Below are positions 16,206 through 24,390 of a stretch of DNA of 64,000 nucleotides, in pieces. The notes beneath the pieces are model-generated. The model was not told where the DNA came from. It ran no database searches and saw nothing but the letters and a program-made list of their open reading frames with translations. Positions within the stretch are counted from its first letter, which is position 1. Every line of letters starts with the position of its first letter. Location: assembly GCF_002752355.1 (NCBI RefSeq), contig NZ_MRAV01000012.1, forward strand, positions 1 through 64,000, written 5' to 3'. The position numbers and the translations under genes are program-made. Origin of the DNA: Leucobacter sp. OLIS6. GTDB lineage: Bacteria > Actinomycetota > Actinomycetes > Actinomycetales > Microbacteriaceae.

Positions 16206-17777
16206 ATGAAGCATTCTCTGTCCCGCGTCCTCCTCGGCGCGACGGCGGTCGCCGCGACGGCGCTCGCGCTCACCGGCTGCGCCGGCGGCCCGAACGCCGG
16301 CGGCGGCGCGAGCGGCAAATCGCTCGTGGTCGACGCCTCGTTCGACCTCAAGACCGCGGACCCGAACCGCGAGTACGAGACCACCGGCTCGATCGTGGCG
16401 AAGGCGCTCTACCAGACGCTCCTCACCTTCACCGGCAGCGACGTCACCAAGCCGGTCGACGGCCTCGCCAGCTACGAGATGAACGCCGACAACACGGTCA
16501 TGACCCTCACCATGAAGGGCGGGGCGAAGTTCTCCGACGGCTCCGAGGTCACCGTCGACGACGCCGTCTTCTCGCTGCAGCGCGTGCAGGGCGTGAAGGG
16601 CAACCCCTCGTTCCTGCTCGACGGCATCAAGATCGAGAAGACCGGCGACAAGACGCTGACCCTCACCTCGGCGAAGCCGAACCCGGCACTGCCCTACATC
16701 CTGCCGAACCCGGCGCTGTCGGTCGTCAACCAGAAGGTCGTCGCCAAGAACGGCGGCACGAGCGACGCGAACGACAAGGCGGAGGCGTTCCTCAACGGCG
16801 AGTCCGCGGGCTCCGGCCCCTACACGCTCGAGTCGTTCGACGCGGCGAAGCAGGTCGTCTTCAAGGCCAACCCCAACTACCAGGGCGACAAGCCGGCCTA
16901 CAGCCGCGTCGTGCTGCGCAACGTCGAAGGTCCGACGCAGAAGCTCAACGTCGAGAAGGGCGAGTCGCAGGTTGCGCTCGACCTCAACCCCGACCAGGTC
17001 GCCGAGCTCTCGGGCTCGAAGGTCAAGGTCGAGAGCAACGCCTCGCGCTACATGATCTTCCTGCTGCTCAACCAGGACCCCGCCGTCAACAAGCTGACGA
17101 GCAACCCGGACTTCGTCAAGGCGTTCAAGCTCGGTGTCGACTACGACAAGATCGTCGACCTTGCGGGCAAGGGATCCGTGCGCCCCGGCGGCGTCGTGCC
17201 CTCGCTCTTCGACGGAGCGCTCAAGGCCGCCGACGGCAATCAGCGCGATGTCGCGGCCGCGAAGGCCGCGCTCGCGAAGTCGGGCTACGCGGGCGAGAAG
17301 ATCACCCTGAACTTCCCCAACGACATCACCGTGCAGGGCCTCTCGCTGCAGAACGTCGCCGAGAGCGTCCAGGCGCAGCTCGCCGAGGTCGGCATCACCG
17401 TGCAGCTCGCCCCGGCGCCCGTCGCCACCGAGCTCGACGCCTACCGCAACGGCAAGGAGACCGTCGGCCTCTGGTACTGGGGCCCGGACTTCCCGGACCC
17501 CTCGAACTACCTCGTGTTCTCGCCCGGCGAGCTCGTGGGCCTGCGCGCCGGCTGGAAGGCCGGAGCCGATGATGCGGTGACGAAGGCCGCCACCGCGGCT
17601 GCGGCAGCCACCGGATCCGACCGCGCGTCGGCCTACGGCGACTGGCAGAAGCAGCTCAACGCGAGCGGCCCGTTCATCCCGCTGCTGCAGCCCGCCCAGA
17701 ACGTGGTCATGGCGCCCAGCGTCTCCTCGGTGACGACCAACCCGGTCTGGACCGTCGACCTTGCCCTCATCAAGTAG
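16206..17777 (+). CDS. Peptide/nickel-type ABC transporter substrate-binding lipoprotein (family 5)
   Basis: 523 residues. The lipoprotein signal ends LTGC (Cys ~24), then a Gly-rich linker. The fold pattern is SBP family 5: residues near 60 begin the ligand domain (TTGSIVAKALYQTLLTF), GxKFSDGSEVTVDDAVFSLQRV near 105-125 and SAGSGPYTLESFD near 200. AAGGAGA at 16196-16202 sets the start. It is the first gene of an operon with two permeases and two ATPases. Family 5 proteins bind oligopeptides, dipeptides, nickel complexes or opines; ligand unknown. Its 3' end overlaps the next gene's likely TTG start by 17 bp. Confidence 0.9.
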   Translation: MKHSLSRVLLGATAVAATALALTGCAGGPNAGGGASGKSLVVDASFDLKTADPNREYETTGSIVAKALYQTLLTFTGSDVTKPVDGLASYEMNADNTVMTLTMKGGAKFSDGSEVTVDDAVFSLQRVQGVKGNPSFLLDGIKIEKTGDKTLTLTSAKPNPALPYILPNPALSVVNQKVVAKNGGTSDANDKAEAFLNGESAGSGPYTLESFDAAKQVVFKANPNYQGDKPAYSRVVLRNVEGPTQKLNVEKGESQVALDLNPDQVAELSGSKVKVESNASRYMIFLLLNQDPAVNKLTSNPDFVKAFKLGVDYDKIVDLAGKGSVRPGGVVPSLFDGALKAADGNQRDVAAAKAALAKSGYAGEKITLNFPNDITVQGLSLQNVAESVQAQLAEVGITVQLAPAPVATELDAYRNGKETVGLWYWGPDFPDPSNYLVFSPGELVGLRAGWKAGADDAVTKAATAAAAATGSDRASAYGDWQKQLNASGPFIPLLQPAQNVVMAPSVSSVTTNPVWTVDLALIK

Positions 17778-18846
17778 CCAGACGCGAGCGATCGCCACGG
17801 CCGAACGTAGCGCGCGAGCGGGGATCCACCCGTTCGTGCGCTACGTCGCCGTGCGGCTCGTGGTGACCGTCCTGCTGATGTTCGGCGTCACGGTCGTCAC
17901 CTTCACGCTCACGAACCTCGTCCCCGCCGACCCGGTACAGGCCGCGCTCGGCGAGCAGGCGGCGGCCAACCCCGAGATCGTCGCCAAGTTCCGCGCCGAG
18001 CAAGGGCTCGACCAGCCGATCCCGATGCAGTACCTGCGCTACGTCGGCAACATCTTCCAGGGCGATCTCGGCACCTCGGTGCAGAGCCACCAGCCCGTCG
18101 CGAAGGAGCTGGGGGCGGCGTTCCCGGCGACGATCGAGCTCGCGCTCGCCGCGATCGTGTTCTCGGCGATCATCGGCATCGGGCTCGGCCTGTGGGCCGC
18201 GCTCAAGCGCCGCACCATCGTCGATCAGGTGATCCGCGTCGTGAGCCTCATCGGGCTCTCGTGGCCGACGTTCTGGCTCGCGCTCGTCGCGTACTACCTC
18301 TTCTTCTTCCTGCTCGGGATCCTGCCCGGGTCGGGCCGCCTCGAACCCGCGAGCATCCCGCCGCCGCAGGTGACGGGCATGTACACGATCGATGCGCTGC
18401 TCGCGGGCGACCTCTGGACCTTCTGGGATGCGCTGCGGCACCTGATCCTGCCGGCCTCCGTGCTCGCGCTCTACACGATCGGCCTGCTGACGCGCTTCTC
18501 GCGCTCCGCGGTGCTCGAGGTGATGGACATGGAGTACGTGAAGGCGGCGCGCGCGAAGGGGCTGCCCCGCCGCACCGTCGTCTTCGGCTACATCCTGCGC
18601 GGCGCGTTCGTGCCGATCCTGACCGTGCTCGGCCTGGCCTTCGGCTCGCTGCTCTCGGGCACCGTGCTCGTCGAGCAGGTGTACTCGTGGCACGGCCTCG
18701 GCCAGTACTCCTTCGCCGCCGCGACGAAGCTCGACCTGCCCGCCATCATGGGCGTCGGCCTGATCGTCGGCGTCGTCTACATCGGACTGAATTTCGTCGT
18801 CGACCTGCTGTACGGCGTCGTCGACCCGAGAGTGAGGGTGGCATGA
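17761..18846 (+). CDS. Peptide-type ABC transporter permease (DppB-like)
   Basis: 361 residues from TTG at 17761, or about 336 from the in-frame GTG at 17836. Neither has a strong ribosome site, so the start is uncertain, and translational coupling to the upstream gene favours TTG. The DppB pattern is clear: one N-terminal span (VVTVLLMFGVTVVTFTLTN), an external loop with EQGLDQPIPMQYLRYV, and five more spans. The EAA-like cytosolic loop YVKAARAKGLPRRTVVFGYILRGA lies near 260-285. It ends in an ATGA overlap with the next permease. Confidence 0.88.
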   Translation: MPSSSSQTRAIATAERSARAGIHPFVRYVAVRLVVTVLLMFGVTVVTFTLTNLVPADPVQAALGEQAAANPEIVAKFRAEQGLDQPIPMQYLRYVGNIFQGDLGTSVQSHQPVAKELGAAFPATIELALAAIVFSAIIGIGLGLWAALKRRTIVDQVIRVVSLIGLSWPTFWLALVAYYLFFFLLGILPGSGRLEPASIPPPQVTGMYTIDALLAGDLWTFWDALRHLILPASVLALYTIGLLTRFSRSAVLEVMDMEYVKAARAKGLPRRTVVFGYILRGAFVPILTVLGLAFGSLLSGTVLVEQVYSWHGLGQYSFAAATKLDLPAIMGVGLIVGVVYIGLNFVVDLLYGVVDPRVRVA

Positions 18847-19754
18847 GCACCGAAGCTCCCCACGCCCCCGGCGCCGCCGAGGTGCTGCGCCGCGAGGCGC
18901 CGCGCAGTCGCAGGTTCCGGCTCAACGCGTCGTTCCGCACGCCGCTCGCGATCACGGGCATCGTGATCGCCGTCGGCTGGCTGCTGATCGCGCTGCTCGC
19001 GCCCGTGATCGCTCCCGCGGACCCGCTGGCCCAGGCGTTCCCGCGGCTCCAGCCGCCGAGCGCCGAGCACTGGTTCGGCACCGATCAGGTCGGCCGCGAC
19101 GTGCTGTCGCGCGTGCTCCACGGATCCCGCGTCTCGCTGCCGTTGTCGCTCGCCCTCGTGGCCGCGGCCATGGTGCTGGGCGGTGCGCTCGGCGCCGTCG
19201 CCGGCTACTTCGGCAAGGCGGTCGACGAGGTCATCATGCGACTCTCGGACCTGGTGTTCGCGTTCCCGACGATCATCCTCGCGATGGTCATCACCGCGGC
19301 GCTCGGCCCGAACCTCACGAACGCCGTCATCGCGATGCTGATCGTGTCGTGGCCCGCGTACGCGCGCGTCACCCGCTCGCTCGTCGTGAGCGCCCGCGGT
19401 CAAGAGTACGTGGTCGCCGGGCGCCTGCTCGGCGCGGGCCCGTTCACGACGCTGCGCCGCGACATCCTGCCGAACGTGCTCGCGCCGGTCTTCGTGCTGG
19501 CCACGCTCGACGTCGGCACCGCCATGCTGCTGCTCTCGGGCCTGTCGTTCCTGGGTCTCGGCGCCGTACCGCCGACACCCGACTGGGGTGCCATGGTCGC
19601 GGGCGGCATCGAGCAGTTCTCGGCGTGGTGGATCTCCGCGTTCCCGGGCCTCGCGATCTTCACGGTCGTGATGGCGTTCAACTTCATCGGCGACTCGCTC
19701 CGCGACTCGCTCGACCCGCACACGCGGGATGCCGTGCAGGGGAGGGCCGTATGA
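18843..19754 (+). CDS. Peptide-type ABC transporter permease (DppC-like)
   Basis: 303 residues. An N-terminal cytosolic tail and span (~38-58) precede the DppC hallmark HWFGTDQVGRDVLSRVLHGSRVSL near residues 75-100, then five spans. The EAA loop YVVAGRLLGAGPFTTLRRDILPN lies near 195-215. It pairs with the DppB-like gene to form the membrane channel. ATGA overlaps at both ends tie it into the operon. A long open frame begins far upstream at 18192, but that part is antisense-like shadow over the previous gene. Confidence 0.9.
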   Translation: MSTEAPHAPGAAEVLRREAPRSRRFRLNASFRTPLAITGIVIAVGWLLIALLAPVIAPADPLAQAFPRLQPPSAEHWFGTDQVGRDVLSRVLHGSRVSLPLSLALVAAAMVLGGALGAVAGYFGKAVDEVIMRLSDLVFAFPTIILAMVITAALGPNLTNAVIAMLIVSWPAYARVTRSLVVSARGQEYVVAGRLLGAGPFTTLRRDILPNVLAPVFVLATLDVGTAMLLLSGLSFLGLGAVPPTPDWGAMVAGGIEQFSAWWISAFPGLAIFTVVMAFNFIGDSLRDSLDPHTRDAVQGRAV

Positions 19755-20587
19755 GCGGCGGGCTGCAGATCCGCGACCTGACGGTCACGTTCGGGTCGGA
19801 GCGCGATCCGAAACCGGTCGTGCGCGGGATCGACCTCGATCTCGAACCGGGCCGGATCACGGGCCTCGCCGGCGAGTCCGGCTCGGGCAAGTCGATGACG
19901 GGGCTCGCGATGTGCGGGCTGCTGCCCGGCGGCGCCCGCACGGGCGGCCGCATCGAGTTCGACGGGCGCAACCTGCTCGAGCTCGACGAGCGCGCACTCA
20001 CGAAGTACCGGGGCAACCGGATCGCGATGGTGTTCCAGGATCCGACCGCGAGCCTGCACCCCATGCTGTCGATCGGCCGCCAGCTGACCGATCACCTGCG
20101 GGTGCACGCGGGCGTCGACAAGCGCACGGCTCGCGAGCGGGCGATCCGCACGCTCGAACTCGTGCGGGTGCCGGATCCCGAGACGGCGATCAAGAAGTAT
20201 CCGCACCAGTTCTCGGGCGGGCAGCTGCAGCGCATCGCCATCGCGATGGCGATCATCTGCGAGCCCGAGATCCTGATCGCCGACGAGCCGACCACGGCGC
20301 TCGACGTGACGGTGCAGGCCGGGGTGCTGCGGCTGCTGAAGCAGCTCTGCGACGACCTGGGGCTCGCGGTCATGCTCGTGACGCACGACCTCGGGGTCAT
20401 GTCGAGCCTCGCCGATCGCATCTCGGTGATGCGAGAGGGCGTGATCCTCGAGGAGGGCCCGCGCTTCGACGTGCTCCGGCGTCCGCGCGAGTCCTACACC
20501 CGAGCGCTCGTCGAAGCCCTGCCCAACCACCTGCCGTTCCTCGACGAGGACGGGCAGTCGATCGCCGGAAGCGAGGCCGCACGATGA
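19751..20587 (+). CDS. Peptide-type ABC transporter ATPase (DppD-like)
   Basis: 278 residues. Walker A is GESGSGKSM near 39-47, the Q-loop MVFQDPTASLHPM near 95, the signature FSGGQLQRIAIAMAI near 155, Walker B ILIADEPTTALD near 176 and switch VTHDLGV near 210. It is shorter than many DppD proteins (often ~320-350) because the C-terminal oligopeptide extension is abbreviated and lacks a clear four-cysteine iron-sulfur element. It forms a heterodimer with the next gene product. It starts and ends in ATGA overlaps. Confidence 0.9.
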   Translation: MSGGLQIRDLTVTFGSERDPKPVVRGIDLDLEPGRITGLAGESGSGKSMTGLAMCGLLPGGARTGGRIEFDGRNLLELDERALTKYRGNRIAMVFQDPTASLHPMLSIGRQLTDHLRVHAGVDKRTARERAIRTLELVRVPDPETAIKKYPHQFSGGQLQRIAIAMAIICEPEILIADEPTTALDVTVQAGVLRLLKQLCDDLGLAVMLVTHDLGVMSSLADRISVMREGVILEEGPRFDVLRRPRESYTRALVEALPNHLPFLDEDGQSIAGSEAAR

Positions 20588-21375
20588 CCGAGCCACTGCT
20601 GTCGATCCAGGATCTGACCGTGCGCTACCGTCTGCCGGGCGGCGGTTCCCTGACCGCCGTGAACGACGTGTCGCTCGACATCGCGCCCTCGAGCGTCGTC
20701 GGCCTGGTGGGGGAGTCCGGCTGCGGCAAGTCGACCCTCGCCCGTGCCGTCTGCGGGCTCGAGCCCGTCGCCCACGGCAGCATCCGCTTCGGCGGCGCCG
20801 CGGTCGGCAAGCTCGGCATGCGCCGACGGCCGAGCGAGCTCATGGGCATCCAGATGGTGTTCCAGAACCCGTACGCCTCGCTCAACCCGCGGCGCACGGT
20901 CGGCAGCCAGATCGAGGACGGGCTGCGCGCCAACCCCGAGTCGACCAGCTGGAGCGTCGCCGACCTGCTGAACGAGGTGGAACTGCCCATCGACGTGGGC
21001 AGCCGGTTCCCGCACCAGTTCTCGGGCGGTCAGCGGCAGCGCATCGCGATCGCGCGCGCCATCGCCGCAGGGCCGAAGCTCCTCATCGGTGACGAGCCGA
21101 TCGCCTCGCTCGACGCGAGCCTGCAAGCGAAGGTCGCGGCGCTCATGCGGCGCCTGGCCCTCGAATCCGGCGCCTCGCTGCTGTTCATCAGCCACGACCT
21201 CGCGGTCGTGCGCACCATCGCCGACGTGGTCGCCGTGATGAACAAGGGGGTCATCGTCGAGCGCGGCGCGGCCGAGCGGGTCTGGGAGGATCCGCGCGAA
21301 CCGTACACGCGGCGACTGCTCGCCGCGATCCCCGCCGTCGACGGCATGGGCACGCTGCCGGGGATCGAGGAGTAG
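20584..21375 (+). CDS. Peptide-type ABC transporter ATPase (DppF-like)
   Basis: 263 residues. Walker A is GESGCGKST near 42-50, Q-loop MVFQNPYASLNPRRTVGSQI near 95-115, signature FSGGQRQRIAIARAI near 146, Walker B LLIGDEPIASLD near 167 and switch ISHDLAV near 202. YASLNP followed by a short helical part is characteristic of the F-type subunit. It is the last gene of the five-gene importer, ending just before a strong hairpin shared with the convergent DUF6986 gene. Confidence 0.9.
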   Translation: MTEPLLSIQDLTVRYRLPGGGSLTAVNDVSLDIAPSSVVGLVGESGCGKSTLARAVCGLEPVAHGSIRFGGAAVGKLGMRRRPSELMGIQMVFQNPYASLNPRRTVGSQIEDGLRANPESTSWSVADLLNEVELPIDVGSRFPHQFSGGQRQRIAIARAIAAGPKLLIGDEPIASLDASLQAKVAALMRRLALESGASLLFISHDLAVVRTIADVVAVMNKGVIVERGAAERVWEDPREPYTRRLLAAIPAVDGMGTLPGIEE

Positions 21376-21379
21376 GGAT

Positions 21380-21405
21380 CCGGGCGCGCCGCTGGGCGCG
21401 CCCGG
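21380..21405. terminator. Bidirectional hairpin terminator
   Basis: A perfect 11-bp stem CCGGGCGCGCC/GGCGCGCCCGG (21380-21390, 21395-21405) with a GCTG loop fills the 35-bp gap between the convergent ABC ATPase and DUF6986 genes. No T-run is present on either strand. Confidence 0.75.
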
Positions 21406-21410
21406 ACCCG

Positions 21411-22661
21411 CTATCGGCGCAGCCGCACGAGAGTCCCGCGGTCGAGCGCGCCGAGCTCCGACTCCGCGATCGCACCGCACTCCAGCCCGCGAACGACGGT
21501 GTCGGCGAGCGCGGCCGCGGTGGCCGGCTCATCCAGATACTCCGTCGGTGCGCCGACTCCGGCGTAGGCGGCGAGCCGGCGCACGGTGACGTCGAGCCCG
21601 TCGCGGAAGAACGCGTAGGTCGCGAGGAAGCGCGTGGCGAACTGGCCGGGGTGCAGATCCCACCCCTGGTAGAAGCCGCGTTCGAGCGAACGCCGCACGA
21701 GCCGGGTGTGCAGCCGCCAGCCCGCGCGCACCCGGTCCCGGTCGCCGACGGGCAGCACGTTCGTCGACCCGTCAGAGAGCTCGACCCCGGTGCCCGCCGC
21801 GGCGACCTGCATCACGGCCTTCGCGTGGTCCGCGGCCGGATGCTCCATCGACTGGTAGCGTCCGACGATCCCGCACGATGCCGAGTAGTCGTAGGTGCCG
21901 TAGTGCAGGGCCGTGCACCGGCCGGCCGATGCGTGGATCAGGCGGGCGACGAGCGCCGTGCCGTCGGCGGCGAGGATCGACTGCGGGGTCTCGACCTGGA
22001 TCTCGAAGCGCAGGACACCCGGGTCGAGCCGGTGCTCGCGCTCCAGGGCGCCGAGGACGCCGACGAGCGCGGAGACCTGCTCGACCGCGGTCACCTTGGG
22101 CAGCGTCACGACGAAGCGACGGTCGACGGCCCCGGCCTCCGCGAGCGCTCCGACGAACAGTCCGAGGGTGCGCAGTCCGCGGGCCCGGGTCGCCGCCTCG
22201 AAGCACTTGAAGCGGATCCCGGCGCGCATCGGCTTCGGCCCCTCCGCCGCCAGCAGTTCGGCGAGCGCCGTCGCGGCCGTGATCGCCGCGGCGTCCTCCT
22301 CGGCGTCGGGGCGCGGGCCGTAGCCGTCCTCGAAGTCGATGCGCAGGTCCTCGACGGGCTCTGTGACGAGCTTCCGCCGGACCCGCGGCAGCAGCTCCTC
22401 GACGATCTCGACCGGCAGCTCGACGGCCTCGGCGAGGCTCGCCGCATCACCGCCGTCCGCATCGAGGATGCTGATCGCCTCGGCGCCCCACTCGGCGATC
22501 GTGGCGGCCGAGAAGCGATCCGCAGGCACGTACACGGTGTGGATCGGTTGGCGTTCGGTGCGCCGACCCGGGTACTGCTCGGCGAGCCGTCGGTCGACCG
22601 GTGCGAGCTCGCGGTCGAGGTCCTGGGTGAGCCGCGCGATCAGCGCCGACCGGTGGTGCAT
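21411..22661 (-). CDS. DUF6986 / HpcH-HpaI aldolase-like protein
   Basis: 416 residues. The overall pattern suggests a TIM-barrel aldolase/citrate-lyase superfamily member: DLRIDFEDGYGPRP near residue 110-123 (acidic metal-site-like), GIRFKCFEAATRARGLRTL near 150-170 and FEIQVETPQSILAADG near 220-236 (the family's Glu). HYGTYDYSASCGI is near 262 and a C-terminal segment WDLHPGQFATRFLATYAFF near 335. From memory, this DUF occurs next to ureide or purine catabolic genes in actinobacteria, which agrees with allE and allB nearby. A reaction on glyoxylate- or malate-like acids is plausible but not shown. It is transcribed with the racemase homologue 29 bp upstream. Confidence 0.72.
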   Translation of the reverse strand: MHHRSALIARLTQDLDRELAPVDRRLAEQYPGRRTERQPIHTVYVPADRFSAATIAEWGAEAISILDADGGDAASLAEAVELPVEIVEELLPRVRRKLVTEPVEDLRIDFEDGYGPRPDAEEDAAAITAATALAELLAAEGPKPMRAGIRFKCFEAATRARGLRTLGLFVGALAEAGAVDRRFVVTLPKVTAVEQVSALVGVLGALEREHRLDPGVLRFEIQVETPQSILAADGTALVARLIHASAGRCTALHYGTYDYSASCGIVGRYQSMEHPAADHAKAVMQVAAAGTGVELSDGSTNVLPVGDRDRVRAGWRLHTRLVRRSLERGFYQGWDLHPGQFATRFLATYAFFRDGLDVTVRRLAAYAGVGAPTEYLDEPATAAALADTVVRGLECGAIAESELGALDRGTLVRLRR

Positions 22662-22690
22662 GTTCCGTCCTCGTTTCGTCTCGGATGCGC

Positions 22691-23425
22691 TCAGCGCACG
22701 GCCGGCCCGCTCACCGGCCAGCCCGGTGTTGGTTTGGTGCGGTTCGGTGCGGCGTACGCGCCGGCCTTGCTCGTCCGTTTGCCCTGGCGCACGAGCGACT
22801 CGCAGAGGGTGACGGCCGCGGCGACGCCGTCGACGACCGGCACCCCGGTCCGCTCCTCGAGCAGTGCATCGAGCCCGGCGAAGCCCGCGCAGCCCAGCAC
22901 CAGCACATCGGCGCCCGCCGCGAGCAGCGGTCCCGCGGCCTCGGCGAGCGCGTCCGCCGTCGCCGCGACGTCCTGGGCCGCGTCGACGACGGGCACCTCC
23001 GACGCGCGAACTCCGGCGCAGCGCGACGCCAGTCCGAGCCCGTCGAGGCTCTGCTCGATGGATCCGATGGTGCTCGACAGCGTGGTCACGACCCCGAAGC
23101 GGTGCCCGATGAGCGCGGCGGTGATGGCGGCGGCCTCGGTGATATCGACGACGGGAACGTCGAGCAGCTGGCGTGCGCCCTCGCGGCCGTGCTCGCCGAA
23201 GCCCGCCATGACCACCGCATCGAAGCGCTCCGGCCAGGTGGCCAGGAGATCGAGCACGGCTGCGGCCGAGATGAAGCTCTCGTAGTACCCCTCCGCGGAA
23301 GCGACGCCCCAGCTCGGGGTGGCGCCGACGACCACGGTGCCGGGGGCGGCGATGGCCTGAGCGGTGGCCTCGATCTCGCGCGTGACGGCCCGCGAGGTGT
23401 TGCAGTTGACGGCCAGCAGTTTCAT
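22691..23425 (-). CDS. Asp/Glu/hydantoin racemase superfamily protein with a single catalytic cysteine
   Basis: 244 residues. The superfamily's N-terminal strand MKLLAVNCNTS and the C-terminal loop VLVLGCAGF (Cys179) are present. The first catalytic position, normally Cys in the A-C-F-G-D-type loop of hydantoin and allantoin racemases, is Gly75 here (VVMAGFGEHG). A one-cysteine site with Gly opposite is the arrangement of arylmalonate decarboxylase, so a plain two-base racemase is doubtful. The context (divergent from allE-allB, cotranscribed with DUF6986) points to ureide metabolism; allantoin racemase is the conventional label. The last ~25 residues are basic and poorly conserved in type. 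Superfamily is sure, activity is not. Confidence 0.75.
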   Translation of the reverse strand: MKLLAVNCNTSRAVTREIEATAQAIAAPGTVVVGATPSWGVASAEGYYESFISAAAVLDLLATWPERFDAVVMAGFGEHGREGARQLLDVPVVDITEAAAITAALIGHRFGVVTTLSSTIGSIEQSLDGLGLASRCAGVRASEVPVVDAAQDVAATADALAEAAGPLLAAGADVLVLGCAGFAGLDALLEERTGVPVVDGVAAAVTLCESLVRQGKRTSKAGAYAAPNRTKPTPGWPVSGPAVR

Positions 23426-23468
23426 GTCGCTCCTTCGCGAGGGGGTTCCGCTTCGAATCGTACCTCAG

Positions 23469-23494
23469 ATGTCAGACGATAAGACGTATGACAT
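23469..23494. promoter_or_regulatory. Candidate operator in the divergent ureide promoter
   Basis: ATGTCA (23469-23474) and TGACAT (23489-23494) form a perfect 6-bp inverted repeat with 14-nt spacing. They sit inside an AT-rich patch in the 137-bp gap between the racemase homologue and allE. GntR-type regulators use such dyads, but no regulator gene lies beside it in this block. Confidence 0.45.
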
Positions 23495-23562
23495 ATGATC
23501 GGTGAGCATTCTCCGCGCGACCCGCCGTGGTGCGCGCGTTCCGACCGATCGAAGGAGATCAG

Positions 23563-24390
23563 ATGACCAGCTATCGCGTACCGGACACGACTCTTCCCAG
23601 TCAGCGCGCGCTTCTCACCGACCGCGCCATCGTGACCGAGGCCTACACGGTGATCCCCCGCGGCGTGCTGCGCGACATCGTGACGAGCGTGCTCCCGGAG
23701 TGGACCGGTACCCGCAGCTGGGTGATCAACCGTCCGGTCGCGGGCGGAGCCACCACCTTCGCCCAGTACCTGGTCGAGGTCGCCCCCGGCGGCGGTTCCG
23801 AGCACCCCGAGCCCGAGCCCGAAGTGCAGTCCTTCGTGTTCGTGATGGCCGGCCGTCTGACCGTGCGCCTCGGTGACGAGACCCACGTGCTCGAGCCCGG
23901 CGGCTTCGCCTACCTGCCCCCGGGCGCGGACTGGTCGGTCGGCAACGCGGGCGAGGAGCTCGCCTGGTTCAGCTGGATCCGCAAGCACCACGAGCCGCTC
24001 GCCGGGCACGAGCCCCGCGCGCGCTTCGGGAACGAGCGCGACATCGAGCCCGACGCGATGCCCGATACGGACGGGACGTGGCGCACGACCCGGATGCTGC
24101 CGACCGACGATCTCGCGTACGACATGCACTGCAACGTGGTCACCTTCGAGCCCGGCGCGTCGATCCCGTTCGCCGAGACCCACATCATGGAGCACGGCCT
24201 GCTGATGCTCGAAGGCAAGGCCGTCTACCACCTGAACGGCGACTGGGTCGAGGTGGAGGCCGGCGACTACCTGTCGCTCCGAGCCTTCTGTCCGCAGGCC
24301 TGCTACGCGGGCGGACCCGGCCAGTTCCGCTACCTGCTGTACAAGGACGTCAACCGCCAGGTGCGACTCACCCCGGGCGGCCGCAGGTGA
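23563..24390 (+). CDS. allE: (S)-ureidoglycine aminohydrolase, bicupin
   Basis: 275 residues with two cupin domains. The enzyme releases ammonia from (S)-ureidoglycine to give ureidoglycolate in allantoin breakdown, with Mn2+ in the C-terminal cupin. The metal ligands are visible: E205, H207 and H211 in ETHIMEHG, and Q245 in FCPQACY. The N-terminal cupin (EVQSFVFVMAGRLTVRL near 88-105) lacks an obvious metal set, as expected. AAGGAG at 23552-23557 selects ATG 23563 over an upstream in-frame GTG. It overlaps allB by 4 bp (GTGA). The step before it (allantoate amidohydrolase) is not encoded in this window. Confidence 0.92.
   Translation: MTSYRVPDTTLPSQRALLTDRAIVTEAYTVIPRGVLRDIVTSVLPEWTGTRSWVINRPVAGGATTFAQYLVEVAPGGGSEHPEPEPEVQSFVFVMAGRLTVRLGDETHVLEPGGFAYLPPGADWSVGNAGEELAWFSWIRKHHEPLAGHEPRARFGNERDIEPDAMPDTDGTWRTTRMLPTDDLAYDMHCNVVTFEPGASIPFAETHIMEHGLLMLEGKAVYHLNGDWVEVEAGDYLSLRAFCPQACYAGGPGQFRYLLYKDVNRQVRLTPGGRR

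Noticed and set aside
23527..23562. Longer N terminus of AllE from an upstream in-frame GTG
   Set aside because: It would place the AAGGAG ribosome site inside the coding region; ATG 23563 has ideal spacing.
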